A stretch of 57,459 nucleotides of DNA from Actinobacteria bacterium UBA4426 (GCA_002390705.1 DGQA01000050.1:8556-66014), one strand, 5' to 3'; positions 43,564 through 52,762 are shown, counted from the first letter of the stretch. Numbers and translations: made by a program. Notes: generated by a model not told the origin, from the sequence alone.

Positions 43564-44487
43564 CTAAACCCGAGTGGCCATGGTGAAACGAGGTCGCTGG
43601 TTGAAGTCCAGCCGGTCAGTGACCTCTGCAAACAAGGGCTCCCCCAAGCTCCCCGGGACATAAATCGCCAGCCCTTCATCAAGATGAACTTGCTTGAGGA
43701 GGTTCACCACGCTGGCATCGCCAGCCTCTGTGCCTTGAACATCAGCATGCTCCACTACAAGTAGTCCCCCGGACTTGAGAAGCATGGCAGCAGTTTTCGC
43801 AATTCCTCGAATGACATCGAGCCCATCGCTGCCACCATAAAGCGCCACTGTCGGCTCATGAATACGGACTTCAGGATCACGTGGAGTCATACCAATCGGG
43901 ATATACGGGGGGTTGCAGGTAACAACATCGCACTTACCCGCCAATTTCGAAAATACACTTGCAGTAAAATCAGTTGCATCCATTTGGTGAATCTCGACCG
44001 GAATTTCACACTCGAATCGGCTCACATTTTGCTCCAGCCACACAAATGAATCAGGACTCATTTCCACCCCGACTACTCTGGCACCGGGAACCTCAAGTGC
44101 CAGTGACAACGCAATGGCCCCTGATCCCGAACACAGATCCACTGCAATTGGATTTTGGCATTCACGTAAGAAACGAATTGCCGCCTCGGCCACCAATTCA
44201 CTTTCCGGCCTAGGAACAAAAACTCCCGGTCCAACGTTGAGCTCAATTCGCCGAAATGGAGCAGTGCCCGTTAGGTGTTGCAGCGGAATTCGGCTAATGC
44301 GCTTAGCTAATAGTCTTTCAAAGGCAACGCGGTCTTCCTCGTTAACATTGTCCTGCATAAACAGGCGATTTCGCGCAACGCCAAGGACATGAGCCAACAA
44401 CTGGGCCGACTCCGTTGACGCTGACTCAATCTCCGCATTGGAGAGTCGACGCTGAGAGTCAACCAGAATGTCGCGGATGGTGCTCAC
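43564..44487 (-). CDS. prmC: Peptide chain release factor N5-glutamine methyltransferase PrmC
   Basis: Methylates the Gln of the GGQ motif in RF1 and RF2. The 307-aa protein has an N-terminal helical domain that binds release factor, SAM motif I DLCSGSGA (117-124) and the catalytic NPPY at residues 192-195. Its GTG start overlaps the prfA stop by 4 bp, pairing modifier and substrate, as in many bacteria. Confidence 0.95.
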   Translation of the reverse strand: MSTIRDILVDSQRRLSNAEIESASTESAQLLAHVLGVARNRLFMQDNVNEEDRVAFERLLAKRISRIPLQHLTGTAPFRRIELNVGPGVFVPRPESELVAEAAIRFLRECQNPIAVDLCSGSGAIALSLALEVPGARVVGVEMSPDSFVWLEQNVSRFECEIPVEIHQMDATDFTASVFSKLAGKCDVVTCNPPYIPIGMTPRDPEVRIHEPTVALYGGSDGLDVIRGIAKTAAMLLKSGGLLVVEHADVQGTEAGDASVVNLLKQVHLDEGLAIYVPGSLGEPLFAEVTDRLDFNQRPRFTMATRV

Positions 44488-45557
44488 GCTGAGGGCTCTG
44501 CCAACCGACTTTGTTGGTCTGCGCTCATACAGGCTTCAATCACTGCGTCCAGATCGCCATCAAGGATCTGATCCAAGTTGTGCGACTTAAAGCCAACCCG
44601 ATGATCATTGAGCCGATTCTCGGGAAAATTGTAGGTTCGGATTCGTTCACTGCGGTCTACAGTACGTACTTGGGACCGTCGGATATCGGAAGCCTCCTTG
44701 GCTGCAGTGTCTTCGGCAACTGCAAGAAGCCGCGCCCGCAAGATTCGCAAGGCTTGTTCCCTGTTTTGTAATTGACTCTTTTCATTCTGGCAAGAAACCA
44801 CAACACCCGTGGGGATATGTGTGATTCGAACCGCAGAATCCGTGGTGTTAACACTTTGACCACCAGGCCCAGAAGACCTATACACGTCAATCCGTAAATC
44901 ATTGGGGTCAATCGTGACGTCAACATCTTCAGCCTCGGGCGCAACCATGACACCGGCCGCCGACGTATGGATGCGGCCCTGAGACTCGGTGACAGGAACT
45001 CGTTGTACGCGGTGAACGCCGCCTTCAAAACGCAAACGCGCATAGGGTCCTTCACCAGGTCCTGGGGCTCCCTTAAACTTCACCGCAATTGAGACATCCT
45101 TGTAACCGCCCAGGTCCGACTCGACTGCATCGAGAACTTCGGTGGCCCAGCCACGGCGCTCCGCGTAACGCAAATACATGCGCATGAGGTCCGAAGCAAA
45201 AAGTGCCGATTCGTCTCCACCTTCACCGGCCTTGATCTCTACGATCACATCTTTGTCATCCATCGGATCACGTGGCAGGAGCAATTCCGTCAGTTTTTCC
45301 GCGAGGACTGCTTGTCTGGGGAGCAACTCATCAGCTTCAGCTGCGAATGCCTCATCTTGATCAGCGAGTTCCCGAGCGGCTTCCAGGTCCGATGTCACCG
45401 CCAGCCAGTCACGATATGCGGCAACTATCGGACGCAGAGCTGCGTACCGGCGCCCAAACTTGCGCGCCTGTGCTTGGTCGGCATGAATTGCCGGGTCAGC
45501 CAACCCTGCTTCGACCTCGTCGAGTTCACTTTCAAGCTGGGCACATGATTCGAACAT
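44484..45557 (-). CDS. prfA: Peptide chain release factor 1
   Basis: Reads UAA and UAG. The 357-aa protein has the PVT codon-recognition tripeptide at 188-190 (RVPVTESQGRIHTSA) and the GGQ catalytic motif at 232-234 (SSGPGGQSVNT). GAGGEGGDESALFA-like region is KAGEGGDESALFA here. AGGAG precedes the ATG. A strong terminator with an alternative hairpin lies between it and rpmE, so its expression may be attenuated. Confidence 0.97.
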   Translation of the reverse strand: MFESCAQLESELDEVEAGLADPAIHADQAQARKFGRRYAALRPIVAAYRDWLAVTSDLEAARELADQDEAFAAEADELLPRQAVLAEKLTELLLPRDPMDDKDVIVEIKAGEGGDESALFASDLMRMYLRYAERRGWATEVLDAVESDLGGYKDVSIAVKFKGAPGPGEGPYARLRFEGGVHRVQRVPVTESQGRIHTSAAGVMVAPEAEDVDVTIDPNDLRIDVYRSSGPGGQSVNTTDSAVRITHIPTGVVVSCQNEKSQLQNREQALRILRARLLAVAEDTAAKEASDIRRSQVRTVDRSERIRTYNFPENRLNDHRVGFKSHNLDQILDGDLDAVIEACMSADQQSRLAEPSA

Positions 45558-45598
45558 GATTCGCTCCTGAACTTGCGCTCGTTACTGAGCGGTGGACT

Positions 45599-45670
45599 AA
45601 AAAACGGACGCCGCTCAGGGACCGACCGCGCGACGGGGGAGACACGCGGCCGATTCCAGAACGGCGCCCG
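45599..45670 (-). terminator. Intrinsic terminator after rpmE, with a competing hairpin
   Basis: On the minus strand an outer 9-bp stem (CGGGCGCCG/CGGCGTCCG, one G-U) encloses an inner 10-bp stem (ATCGGCCGCG/CGCGGTCGGT, two G-U) and is followed directly by six U. This is the best terminator in the window. A second hairpin, CTGAGCGG (45618-45611) with CCGCTCAG (45592-45585), shares the 3' arm of the outer stem and places the U-run in its loop, so the two structures exclude each other. Confidence 0.7.
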
Positions 45671-45678
45671 GGAAGTAA

Positions 45679-45915
45679 CTAGTCAGATTCTACTTTTTCG
45701 TCCTTGGCAGGAGCGGTCCCGTAGCGGTTTTGGAACTTCGCTACCCGGCCACCGGTGTCAAGAATCTTCTGCTTACCCGTGTAAAACGGGTGGCAATTTG
45801 AGCACACATCAGCGTGGATGGTGCCGCTCTTGGAGGTGCTACGTGTCTGGAAGGTACTGCCACAAGTGCAGGTCACCGTCGTCTCGACGTAATCTGGATG
45901 AATACCAGCCTTCAT
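45679..45915 (-). CDS. rpmE: 50S ribosomal protein L31 (zinc-binding type)
   Basis: Ribosomal protein L31 (78 aa). It starts MKAGIHPDYVETTVTCTCGSTF and has the zinc-binding C+ form: Cys in TCTCGS plus VCSNCHPFYTGKQ. I chose the ATG at 45915 behind AAGGAGAAGG; upstream in-frame ATGs do not match the family start. The 148-bp gap to rho contains a perfect TTGACA on the minus strand (46033-46028), but no matching -10 at the usual distance was seen. Confidence 0.97.
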   Translation of the reverse strand: MKAGIHPDYVETTVTCTCGSTFQTRSTSKSGTIHADVCSNCHPFYTGKQKILDTGGRVAKFQNRYGTAPAKDEKVESD

Positions 45916-46063
45916 GTCCTTCTCCTTCATCATTGCCCGGGTCGACACTTTCGACGCGATTTTCATGCGAGGGCAGAAAACCTTGTATCAATCGAAGTCC
46001 CGTGAACCGGTTGCTCTTAGTATGCCATGTCAATTACAGGCCGGATTTTGGTCCCCCTGACAG

Positions 46064-47755
46064 TTAGTCCTCGTTGTCACTGCCACCTGAAACCGACGGC
46101 GTGGTCTTTTGAACTTGCTTGAGAAACTCGTAGTTGGTTTCGGTCTCACGAAGCTTGTTGAGCAGCAGCTCAATTGATTGCTGTGGATCCAATGCGTGCA
46201 GCACTTTGCGCAGAGTCCACACAATCTTGAGCTCTTCGGGTGAGAGCAATAGTTCTTCCTTGCGGGTTCCGGATGGATCAACGTCTACAGCCGGGTAAAT
46301 CCGCTTGTCTGCCAATCGACGATCAAGTTTGAGTTCCATATTGCCGGTCCCTTTGAACTCCTCAAAAATAACTTCATCCATCCGAGAGCCAGTCTCAACC
46401 AGTGCCGTGGCCAAAATAGTCAGCGAGCCACCATTTTCGATATTTCGCGCAGCACCAAAGAATTTCTTCGGCGGATAGAGAGCAGTTGAGTCCACACCTC
46501 CGGAGAGAATCCGACCTGAGGCGGGTGCTGCCAGGTTGTATGCCCGTCCCAACCGGGTCATTGAGTCGAGAAGTACAACAACGTCCTGACCAGACTCGAC
46601 CAGTCGCTTTGCCCGCTCGATGGCTAACTCAGCAATAATCGTGTGGTCTTCAGCCGGGCGATCAAATGTCGAAGCGATAACTTCACCTTCGACACTGCGC
46701 TGCATGTCAGTAACTTCCTCGGGGCGCTCGTCAACCAACACGACCATAAGATGGCAATCGGGGTCATTCGTAGTGATTGCGTTAGCAATCGCTTGCAACA
46801 CCATGGTTTTTCCCGCTTTTGGCGGAGACACAATCAGCCCACGCTGGCCCTTGCCAATTGGTGACACGAGGTCGATTACCCGCGTGGTCAGGTTTGAACT
46901 GGTTGTCTCCAATCTCAGTCGCTCCTGCGGATAGAGCGGAGTCAACTTCGAGAAATCTGGACGGTTCTTGGCAGTTTCAATGTCTAGTCCGTTTATGGAC
47001 TCGACTTTGACCAAGGGATTAAATTTTTCGCGACGTTCTCCCTCGCGAGCTTGTCGCACCGAACCGATTACCGCGTCGCCCTTGCGGAGTCCATATTTAC
47101 GAACAAATGAGAGGGAGACATACACATCATTCGGGCCTGGAAGATAGCCACTGGTGCGCACGAAAGCGTAGTTGTCTAAGACATCCAAGATGCCGGCTAC
47201 TGGAAGCAGTACGTCGTCTTCGGTGAGTTCGGGCTCGTATTCGTTCATGCCGGTCTGACCGCTAGGGCGACGGTTTCCCTGCCGATCACGACGATCTCTT
47301 CTATTCCGATTGCGGCTGCGGCTATTGCGATCCTCAGACCCGCTATTGCGATCCTCATCGCCGTCATTGGAATTGCGATCACTGTTATTGCGATCATTGT
47401 TATTGCGATCACGGTTATTGTTATTTCGACTATTGCGATTGTTGTTATTACCGCTATTGCGATCTCCGCGTCGCTGTTCCTGCTGCGAATCCTCGCCTGA
47501 ATCGGATTTAGCGGGCTCATCTTGCGTTTGTGTGTGGGCCGTATTTTCTTTTGGCTCTTTTTCAGGCGCTGACTTGGGCGCTGCTCGGCGGGTACTGGCT
47601 TGATTTTGACGTTCGCCAATCGCTGAGACTAAATCTGATTTGCGCATGGCGCTCGATCCTGCAATACCGAGTTGTTGTGCAAGTTGCTTCAACTCGGGCA
47701 GCAGCATTCCGGAGAGCCCATCTGTGCGACGCTTTGAATCTGTTGTTTCTGACAC
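46064..47755 (-). CDS. rho: Transcription termination factor Rho, with Asn/Arg-rich insert
   Basis: Hexameric RNA helicase that ends transcription (563 aa). N-terminal Rho_N (about 12-48, SGMLLPELKQLAQQLGIAG), a low-complexity region at about 50-169, OSB-fold RNA-binding domain (about 178-250, GILDVLDNYAFVR), and an ATPase core with Walker A SPPKAGKT (310-317), VDERPEEVTDMQR and LLDSMTRLGRAYN. Actinobacterial Rho proteins often carry such inserts; here it is Asn/Arg/Asp rich. AAAGGA lies eight bases before the GTG start. A 218-bp leader separates it from thrB. Confidence 0.96.
   Translation of the reverse strand: MSETTDSKRRTDGLSGMLLPELKQLAQQLGIAGSSAMRKSDLVSAIGERQNQASTRRAAPKSAPEKEPKENTAHTQTQDEPAKSDSGEDSQQEQRRGDRNSGNNNNRNSRNNNNRDRNNNDRNNSDRNSNDGDEDRNSGSEDRNSRSRNRNRRDRRDRQGNRRPSGQTGMNEYEPELTEDDVLLPVAGILDVLDNYAFVRTSGYLPGPNDVYVSLSFVRKYGLRKGDAVIGSVRQAREGERREKFNPLVKVESINGLDIETAKNRPDFSKLTPLYPQERLRLETTSSNLTTRVIDLVSPIGKGQRGLIVSPPKAGKTMVLQAIANAITTNDPDCHLMVVLVDERPEEVTDMQRSVEGEVIASTFDRPAEDHTIIAELAIERAKRLVESGQDVVVLLDSMTRLGRAYNLAAPASGRILSGGVDSTALYPPKKFFGAARNIENGGSLTILATALVETGSRMDEVIFEEFKGTGNMELKLDRRLADKRIYPAVDVDPSGTRKEELLLSPEELKIVWTLRKVLHALDPQQSIELLLNKLRETETNYEFLKQVQKTTPSVSGGSDNED
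47276..47473 (-). repeat. Low-complexity repeat in rho encoding Asp-Arg-Asn runs
   Basis: The plus strand shows ATTGCGATC six times, plus one ATTGCGATT, in this stretch; read on the coding strand these give GAT CGC AAT, Asp-Arg-Asn. The encoded segment (about residues 95-160) is almost only Asn, Arg, Asp, Ser and Gly. Spacing is irregular and in phase with codons, so this is a coding low-complexity tract, not a CRISPR. Confidence 0.8.
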
Positions 47756-47973
47756 TCAATAATTCCTTTGTGTGTAAGGGCGAAAGTGCCCTGGGCCAAA
47801 CATGATTACGTTTGTGAGATACCCGTTAAAAAATGGAACTGTGCCCCCATTAAGGCTTCTATTCACATAAATCGCTTCTGCAGATATTTATGAATGTGAT
47901 TCTTAAAGGGTGCTCGCCACGACTGTGGAGGACCCAAGGCTAACACAAGGAGAAGTGGCCTGTGTGCAAGGGC
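47756..47973 (-). promoter_or_regulatory. rho leader / thrB-rho intergenic region
   Basis: The largest gene-free gap (218 bp). It contains an imperfect hairpin around CATAAAT/ATTTATG (47866-47892, 13-nt loop) and, nearer to rho, a weak ATGG/CCAT stem followed by six U (47828-47851), which resembles a poor terminator. No clear -10/-35 was assigned. Autogenous attenuation of rho is known in E. coli, so a regulatory leader is plausible. Confidence 0.35.
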
Positions 47974-48897
47974 CTAAACCGGGAGTGGGACAGCCCTAAC
48001 CCCTTCGAAATCGACGGGAACAGCGATGCGAGTCCAATCCTGCGGAACAACTGACAGCGCCTCTTCAAGTTCACTTACGTGATTGCGGTTTATTAACAGC
48101 AAAACGGCAGGCCCAGCTCCGGAAGTCATTGCAGCCATTTTGCGTTCCCGAAGTGCGGAAATAATCTTTGTTGTTTCGGGATACATCTGCGCTCTAGCAT
48201 CTTGATGTAAACGATCAGATGTCGCCTCCCACAGAAGACCTGGGTCTTGGGAAATCGCGTAAACCAGCAATCCGGTTCGCGAAAGATTGTGACACGCTGC
48301 CGAACGGTCAACCTGCTGCGGCAACACTCCGCGAGCTTTGCTCGTTGCTAATTCATGAGGTGGAATCAGCACTATCGGCACTACGTCTTCATGAACTGAA
48401 GGCTGCACCGCGCCCGCTTCATTACTAGTTTCAAGCCAGCTCACGTTGAAACCTCCGTATAGGGCAGCCGACAAGTTGTCCGGATGGTTTTCAAACTGAA
48501 GTGCCATATTAAGAATTTGTCGATTCGACATGAGATCCTCGCCCCCCTCAACGAGAGAGCGGGCCATAGCTAATCCGCCAATGACAGCCGATGCTGACGA
48601 ACCCAATCCTCGGCCATGGGGAATGGCATTGCGACATTTAAGGATGAACCCTGGTGGAACTGCATTCATTGCCGAAAACCCACGATTTATTGCTTGGACG
48701 ACCAAATTCGTCTCATCTGTGGAAACAGCGCCCGCCCCCTCGCCTTCCACATCAATTTTGATGCCTTCGTCGTTCGTTACCATTGCCGTTAATTCGTCAT
48801 GAACCGCGAGTGCCAGCCCCATCGAGTCAAACCCGGGACCCAAATTGGCACTGGATGCCGGCACAAGAATTCGAACGGCACCCGACACAAAAGTCAT
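47974..48897 (-). CDS. thrB: Homoserine kinase
   Basis: GHMP-family kinase (307 aa) that phosphorylates homoserine for threonine synthesis. N-terminal VRILVPASSANLGPGFDSMGLAL and the ATP loop IPHGRGLGSSASAVIGG (about 91-107) with the C-terminal MTSGAGPAVLLL are conserved. It lies 4 bp after thrC without an obvious Shine-Dalgarno, so coupling is likely. It ends the hom-thrC-thrB series. Confidence 0.96.
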   Translation of the reverse strand: MTFVSGAVRILVPASSANLGPGFDSMGLALAVHDELTAMVTNDEGIKIDVEGEGAGAVSTDETNLVVQAINRGFSAMNAVPPGFILKCRNAIPHGRGLGSSASAVIGGLAMARSLVEGGEDLMSNRQILNMALQFENHPDNLSAALYGGFNVSWLETSNEAGAVQPSVHEDVVPIVLIPPHELATSKARGVLPQQVDRSAACHNLSRTGLLVYAISQDPGLLWEATSDRLHQDARAQMYPETTKIISALRERKMAAMTSGAGPAVLLLINRNHVSELEEALSVVPQDWTRIAVPVDFEGVRAVPLPV

Positions 48898-48901
48898 AGA
48901 A

Positions 48902-49963
48902 TCAGCCCACTAAGCCTAGTTTTTGTGCCGCAAGGTCCACATCAACTGGGATGCTCACCGGGTCAGCAGCATCTTCAAGCGCCCATTGTGGGTCTTTGAG
49001 GCCGTTACCGGTCAACGTGCAGGTGATCACCGAGTCTTTCGGCACCTGCCCTGCGGCATGCATTTTGAGCAGCCCAGCCACACTCGCAGCACTAGATGGC
49101 TCGCAGAATAAACCTTCTTTCTCAGCGAGGAGGTGATAAGCAGCCAAAATCTCCTGATCCGTCACAGAATCAATGTGCCCACCGGATTCATCGCGCGCTG
49201 AAATTGCCCTATCCCATGAAGCCGGATTACCAATGCGAATCGCCGTGGCGATAGTTTCAGGCTCTGATACGCGGACCCCGGTCACTAAAGGCGCGGCTCC
49301 TTCTGCCTGGAATCCCCACATGGCCGGCGATGCGCTGGTAACTCCCGAGCTTTGGTATTCCTGAAAACCCTGCCAATAAGCCGTGATGTTGCCCGCATTC
49401 CCCACCGGAAGGCAATGAATATCTGGCGCTTGACCCAACCGATCAATGATCTCAAATGCCGCCGACTTCTGGCCCTCAATCCGAACTGGATTGACGCTAT
49501 TGACCAAAGCAACCGGGTAATTCTCGGAAAGTTCACGGGCGAGAACCAGACAATCATCGAAATTGCCTTCCACCTGAAGCAGCACCGCACCATGAACAAC
49601 AGCTTGGGCGAGTTTTCCCATGGCGATCTTGCCTTTAGGGATCAGCACTGCGCAGGTCATGCCGGCCTTGACCGCATAAGCCGCGGCACTGGCAGACGTA
49701 TTACCCGTTGAGGCACAAATAACGGCTTTGGCTCCTTCGCTCGCCGCATGCGAGATGGCCATGGTCATGCCGCGATCTTTAAACGAACCGGTCGGATTCG
49801 CGCCTTCATATTTTAGCCAAACAGATCCACCCACCGCTTCGCTCACAGTGCACGCGTAGACCAGCGGAGTCCCCCCTTCGCCCAAACTCACAATTGGGGC
49901 GGATTTGTCAAGCGGCATCCGGTCGCGATACTCCGTGATTACTCCACGCCATTGATGTGCCAT
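48902..49963 (-). CDS. thrC: Threonine synthase
   Basis: PLP enzyme (353 aa) converting O-phosphohomoserine to threonine. PLP-Lys62 in GSFKDRGM and the phosphate-binding loop PVGNAGNITAYWQG (about 196-209) identify it; length fits the short bacterial class. Its ATG begins directly after the hom stop. Confidence 0.96.
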   Translation of the reverse strand: MAHQWRGVITEYRDRMPLDKSAPIVSLGEGGTPLVYACTVSEAVGGSVWLKYEGANPTGSFKDRGMTMAISHAASEGAKAVICASTGNTSASAAAYAVKAGMTCAVLIPKGKIAMGKLAQAVVHGAVLLQVEGNFDDCLVLARELSENYPVALVNSVNPVRIEGQKSAAFEIIDRLGQAPDIHCLPVGNAGNITAYWQGFQEYQSSGVTSASPAMWGFQAEGAAPLVTGVRVSEPETIATAIRIGNPASWDRAISARDESGGHIDSVTDQEILAAYHLLAEKEGLFCEPSSAASVAGLLKMHAAGQVPKDSVITCTLTGNGLKDPQWALEDAADPVSIPVDVDLAAQKLGLVG

Positions 49964-51277
49964 TTAATCTTCACCTTCAACTCTCATGACACCGACAACT
50001 TTGCGGACCTCATCCATTGATTCGAGTTGATCAACGGTAGCTTTTAGCGCTGCTTCGCTTCCACTATGCGTTCTCACAATTAGCCCGGCCTCTGAACCTT
50101 GTCCTTCTTGCCGCACCACCTGAATACTCACTCCATGCGAAGCAAATGCGTGCGCAATTTGTGCGAGAACTCCGGGCCGATCCTGTACGTCGAGGTTCAC
50201 GTAATATCGTGTGTGAGCGCGTCCGATATCGAGCACTTCTAGACCCAAATAAGTACTTTCGCCTGGGCCACGGCCCCCTAGGACCCGGTGACGTGCAGCA
50301 GCTACCACATCACCCAAAACCGCGCTCGCGGTTGGATCCCCGCCAGCGCCGCGCCCATAAAACATCATTTCTCCAGCAGCTTCCGCCTGCACAAAGACGG
50401 CGTTAAATGAACCACGCACATTTGCCAAAGGATGGTGCAGAGGAATCATCGCTGGGTGCACCCGCACAACAATTCCATCTTCTTTCTCCTGGGTACCGAC
50501 TAATTCAGCAATTGCAAGCAGCTTGATTACAAAACCCATGTCGCGCGCAGCAGCGATATCGGCCTTGGTGACGTTACCGATTCCCTCACAATAGACATCG
50601 GCCAAAGTGACCCGGGTGTGAAAAGCCAACTCAGCAAGAATGGCGGCTTTGGCCGCTGCATCAATTCCGTCAACATCGAGGGAGGGGTCGGACTCTAGGT
50701 AACCCAGCGCATTCGCCTGGTCAAAAACCTCGGCGTAGTTGGCTCCTTCCTCATCCATTTTGGTAAGCATGAAATTGGTAGTTCCATTGACTATTCCCAT
50801 AACTTTCGTGACTCGGTCTCCTGCAAGGGACTCACGCAGTGGTCGAATTAGTGGGATAGCTCCCGCAACAGCAGCCTCAAAATATAGGTCAACGTCAAAC
50901 CGCTCTGCCGCTGCGTACAATGCCGCGCCGTCTTCTGCCATCAGTGCTTTGTTAGCGGTTACGACACTTGCCCCGGCTTCCATTGCTGAAAGTATGAGCG
51001 AGCGCGCCGGTTCAATCCCACCCATTACTTCGATCAGAATGTCCGCCCCGGACAAAGCCACCGATTCTAAATCTTGGGTGAGTAGCGACTGGGCAATTCC
51101 TACCCGAGGCTTATTAATGTCTTTGACTCCAACCGCGACTAACTCAAAGCCGGCCCCGACTCTGTGCGCCAAATCGTGTTGATGACGGGCTAAGAGCTTG
51201 GCAACGGAAGATCCCACCGTCCCCGCACCCAACATGGCGATGCGTACTGGTGGAGCAGATTTATCACGCTCTGACAT
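49964..51277 (-). CDS. hom: Homoserine dehydrogenase with ACT domain
   Basis: Reduces aspartate semialdehyde to homoserine (437 aa from the chosen start). Rossmann motif GAGTVGSSVAKLL (17-29), ANKALMAEDG, GIVNGTTNFMLTKM, and SDPSLDVDGIDAAAKAAILA are present; the C-terminal ACT domain (about 350-430, YYVNLDVQDRPGVLAQIAHAF) suggests feedback inhibition by threonine. I start at the ATG 51277 preceded by GAGGAG; the longer frame would use a TTG inside that site. A TATTCT hexamer in the 69-bp gap after lysA is a possible -10. Confidence 0.95.
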   Translation of the reverse strand: MSERDKSAPPVRIAMLGAGTVGSSVAKLLARHQHDLAHRVGAGFELVAVGVKDINKPRVGIAQSLLTQDLESVALSGADILIEVMGGIEPARSLILSAMEAGASVVTANKALMAEDGAALYAAAERFDVDLYFEAAVAGAIPLIRPLRESLAGDRVTKVMGIVNGTTNFMLTKMDEEGANYAEVFDQANALGYLESDPSLDVDGIDAAAKAAILAELAFHTRVTLADVYCEGIGNVTKADIAAARDMGFVIKLLAIAELVGTQEKEDGIVVRVHPAMIPLHHPLANVRGSFNAVFVQAEAAGEMMFYGRGAGGDPTASAVLGDVVAAARHRVLGGRGPGESTYLGLEVLDIGRAHTRYYVNLDVQDRPGVLAQIAHAFASHGVSIQVVRQEGQGSEAGLIVRTHSGSEAALKATVDQLESMDEVRKVVGVMRVEGED

Positions 51278-51346
51278 GAATCTCCTCAAATAAAAATTGC
51301 CGGGGTCCGCAGGCTTAGTCTGCCAAAGCAGAATACCGCCGGTGCA

Positions 51347-52750
51347 TTAGCCGGCAAATGGATCAAGTGCCAATAGGTCATCAAAAGTTTCTCGTCGTAA
51401 AACTAGTTGGCTTGCTCCCTCACGAACTGACACAACAGGAGGCCGGGGAACCTGGTTGTAATTGGAAGCCATAGAGCGGCAGTAAGCGCCGGTAGCCGCA
51501 ACAGCGATCAAGTCACCCGGCGTAATGTCTCCAGGTAGCCAAGCATCACGCACCACGATGTCTCCTGATTCACAATGCTTTCCGACTACCCGACAAAGAA
51601 CCGGCTCACTTGATGAGTTCCTTGAGACCAGAGCCACCGAATATTGAGCCCCATAAAGTGAAGTTCGAATGTTGTCGCTCATACCACCGTCAACCGAAAC
51701 ATAAGTGCGCTCACCGTGATCGAGTTTCACTTTCTTAACTGTCCCTACCTCATAAAGAGTGATCCCGGCTCGGCCCACGATGGCCCGCCCCGGCTCAAAG
51801 CACAGAGCGGGTACAGCGATACCCACATTCTCGCACTCCCGATTCACGATGTCTTTGATCTCGTTTGCCATGAGCACAACTGACAACGGGTCATCTTCTG
51901 GGAGGTAAGCGATCCCCATTCCCCCACCCAGGTTAAATTCTTGGCAAACAATTCCCTGGGTGTCGTAAATCGCGTGCGCAACCGACACGACACGGGCAGC
52001 AGCGATTTCGAACCCTGCAGAGTCGAAAATTTGGGATCCAATATGTGAATGCAAGCCGACAAAATTCAATGACGGCAGTTTGGCAATGCGACGAACTGCC
52101 TCTTCCACATCGCCTTCTTGCACCGAAAGTCCAAATTTTTGATCCTCATGGGCGGTGGCAATAAATTCATGTGTGTGAGCCTCAACGCCCACTGTTGCCC
52201 GGACCAACACGTGCGCTACTACATTCAGATCCGCGGCGATTGCCGCCACTCGCACAATCTCGTCAAATGAATCGATGACAATTCGACTCACTCCATAAAC
52301 GAGCGCAGATCGAATTTCCCCCTCAGACTTATTGTTTCCATGCATGAGCAATTTGTCACCCGGGATTCCTGCGCGAATTACGATAGCCAGCTCGCCACCG
52401 GATGCGACATCAATTCCCAGTCCTTCTTCAGCCACCCAACGTGCCGCGGCAACGCTAAGAAAAGCCTTCGCGGCGTAATAAACAGTCCCGCTTTCGTTGT
52501 CAGCAAGATAGGCGCGCGCAAATTCGCGCGCCCGTTCACGCACATCTTGCTCATCAAAAATAAAAAGTGGTGTGCCAAACTCCGACGCAAGGGTAATAAC
52601 GCCCTGACCACCAATGCACAGTTCGCCGCTATCTGTTCTTTCGGCACTGTCGGGCCACACATGGGTTTGCACCGGATCCAGAATTGAGACAGGCGCATGT
52701 GGTTCCTGCGCCATCTGAGCATGACGCGGCCCAGCGGGATGTGCTTGCAT
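51347..52750 (-). CDS. lysA: Diaminopimelate decarboxylase
   Basis: Last step of lysine synthesis (467 aa), decarboxylating meso-diaminopimelate. PLP-Lys95 in VYYAAKAFL, GLHSHIGSQI, EFNLGGGMGIAY, CFEPGRAIVGRAG and KHCESGD are conserved. The N-terminus is about 25 residues longer than many homologues. A TAGACT hexamer six bases before the ATG supports this start and a leaderless mRNA. It is followed by hom at 69 bp and lies 19 bp after argS. Confidence 0.96.
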   Translation of the reverse strand: MQAHPAGPRHAQMAQEPHAPVSILDPVQTHVWPDSAERTDSGELCIGGQGVITLASEFGTPLFIFDEQDVRERAREFARAYLADNESGTVYYAAKAFLSVAAARWVAEEGLGIDVASGGELAIVIRAGIPGDKLLMHGNNKSEGEIRSALVYGVSRIVIDSFDEIVRVAAIAADLNVVAHVLVRATVGVEAHTHEFIATAHEDQKFGLSVQEGDVEEAVRRIAKLPSLNFVGLHSHIGSQIFDSAGFEIAAARVVSVAHAIYDTQGIVCQEFNLGGGMGIAYLPEDDPLSVVLMANEIKDIVNRECENVGIAVPALCFEPGRAIVGRAGITLYEVGTVKKVKLDHGERTYVSVDGGMSDNIRTSLYGAQYSVALVSRNSSSEPVLCRVVGKHCESGDIVVRDAWLPGDITPGDLIAVAATGAYCRSMASNYNQVPRPPVVSVREGASQLVLRRETFDDLLALDPFAG

Positions 52751-52756
52751 GATGCG

Positions 52757-52762
52757 AGTCTA
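52757..52762 (-). promoter_or_regulatory. Putative -10 element of a leaderless lysA promoter
   Basis: TAGACT on the minus strand, six bases, then the lysA ATG at 52750-52748. It occupies the 19-bp gap after argS. The hexamer is the same as before gatC. Confidence 0.5.

Noticed and set aside
45916..45966. Longer rpmE start
   Set aside because: Upstream residues do not match L31, and a strong Shine-Dalgarno lies before the ATG at 45915.
47276..47473. Regular short repeats that could suggest a CRISPR or tandem repeat array
   Set aside because: Units are 9 bp, irregularly spaced and in codon phase within rho; they encode Asp-Arg-Asn.
51278..51346. Threonine or T-box attenuator before hom
   Set aside because: Only a 5-bp hairpin (TCTGC/GCAGA) is visible; there is no leader peptide rich in Thr and no T-box sequence.
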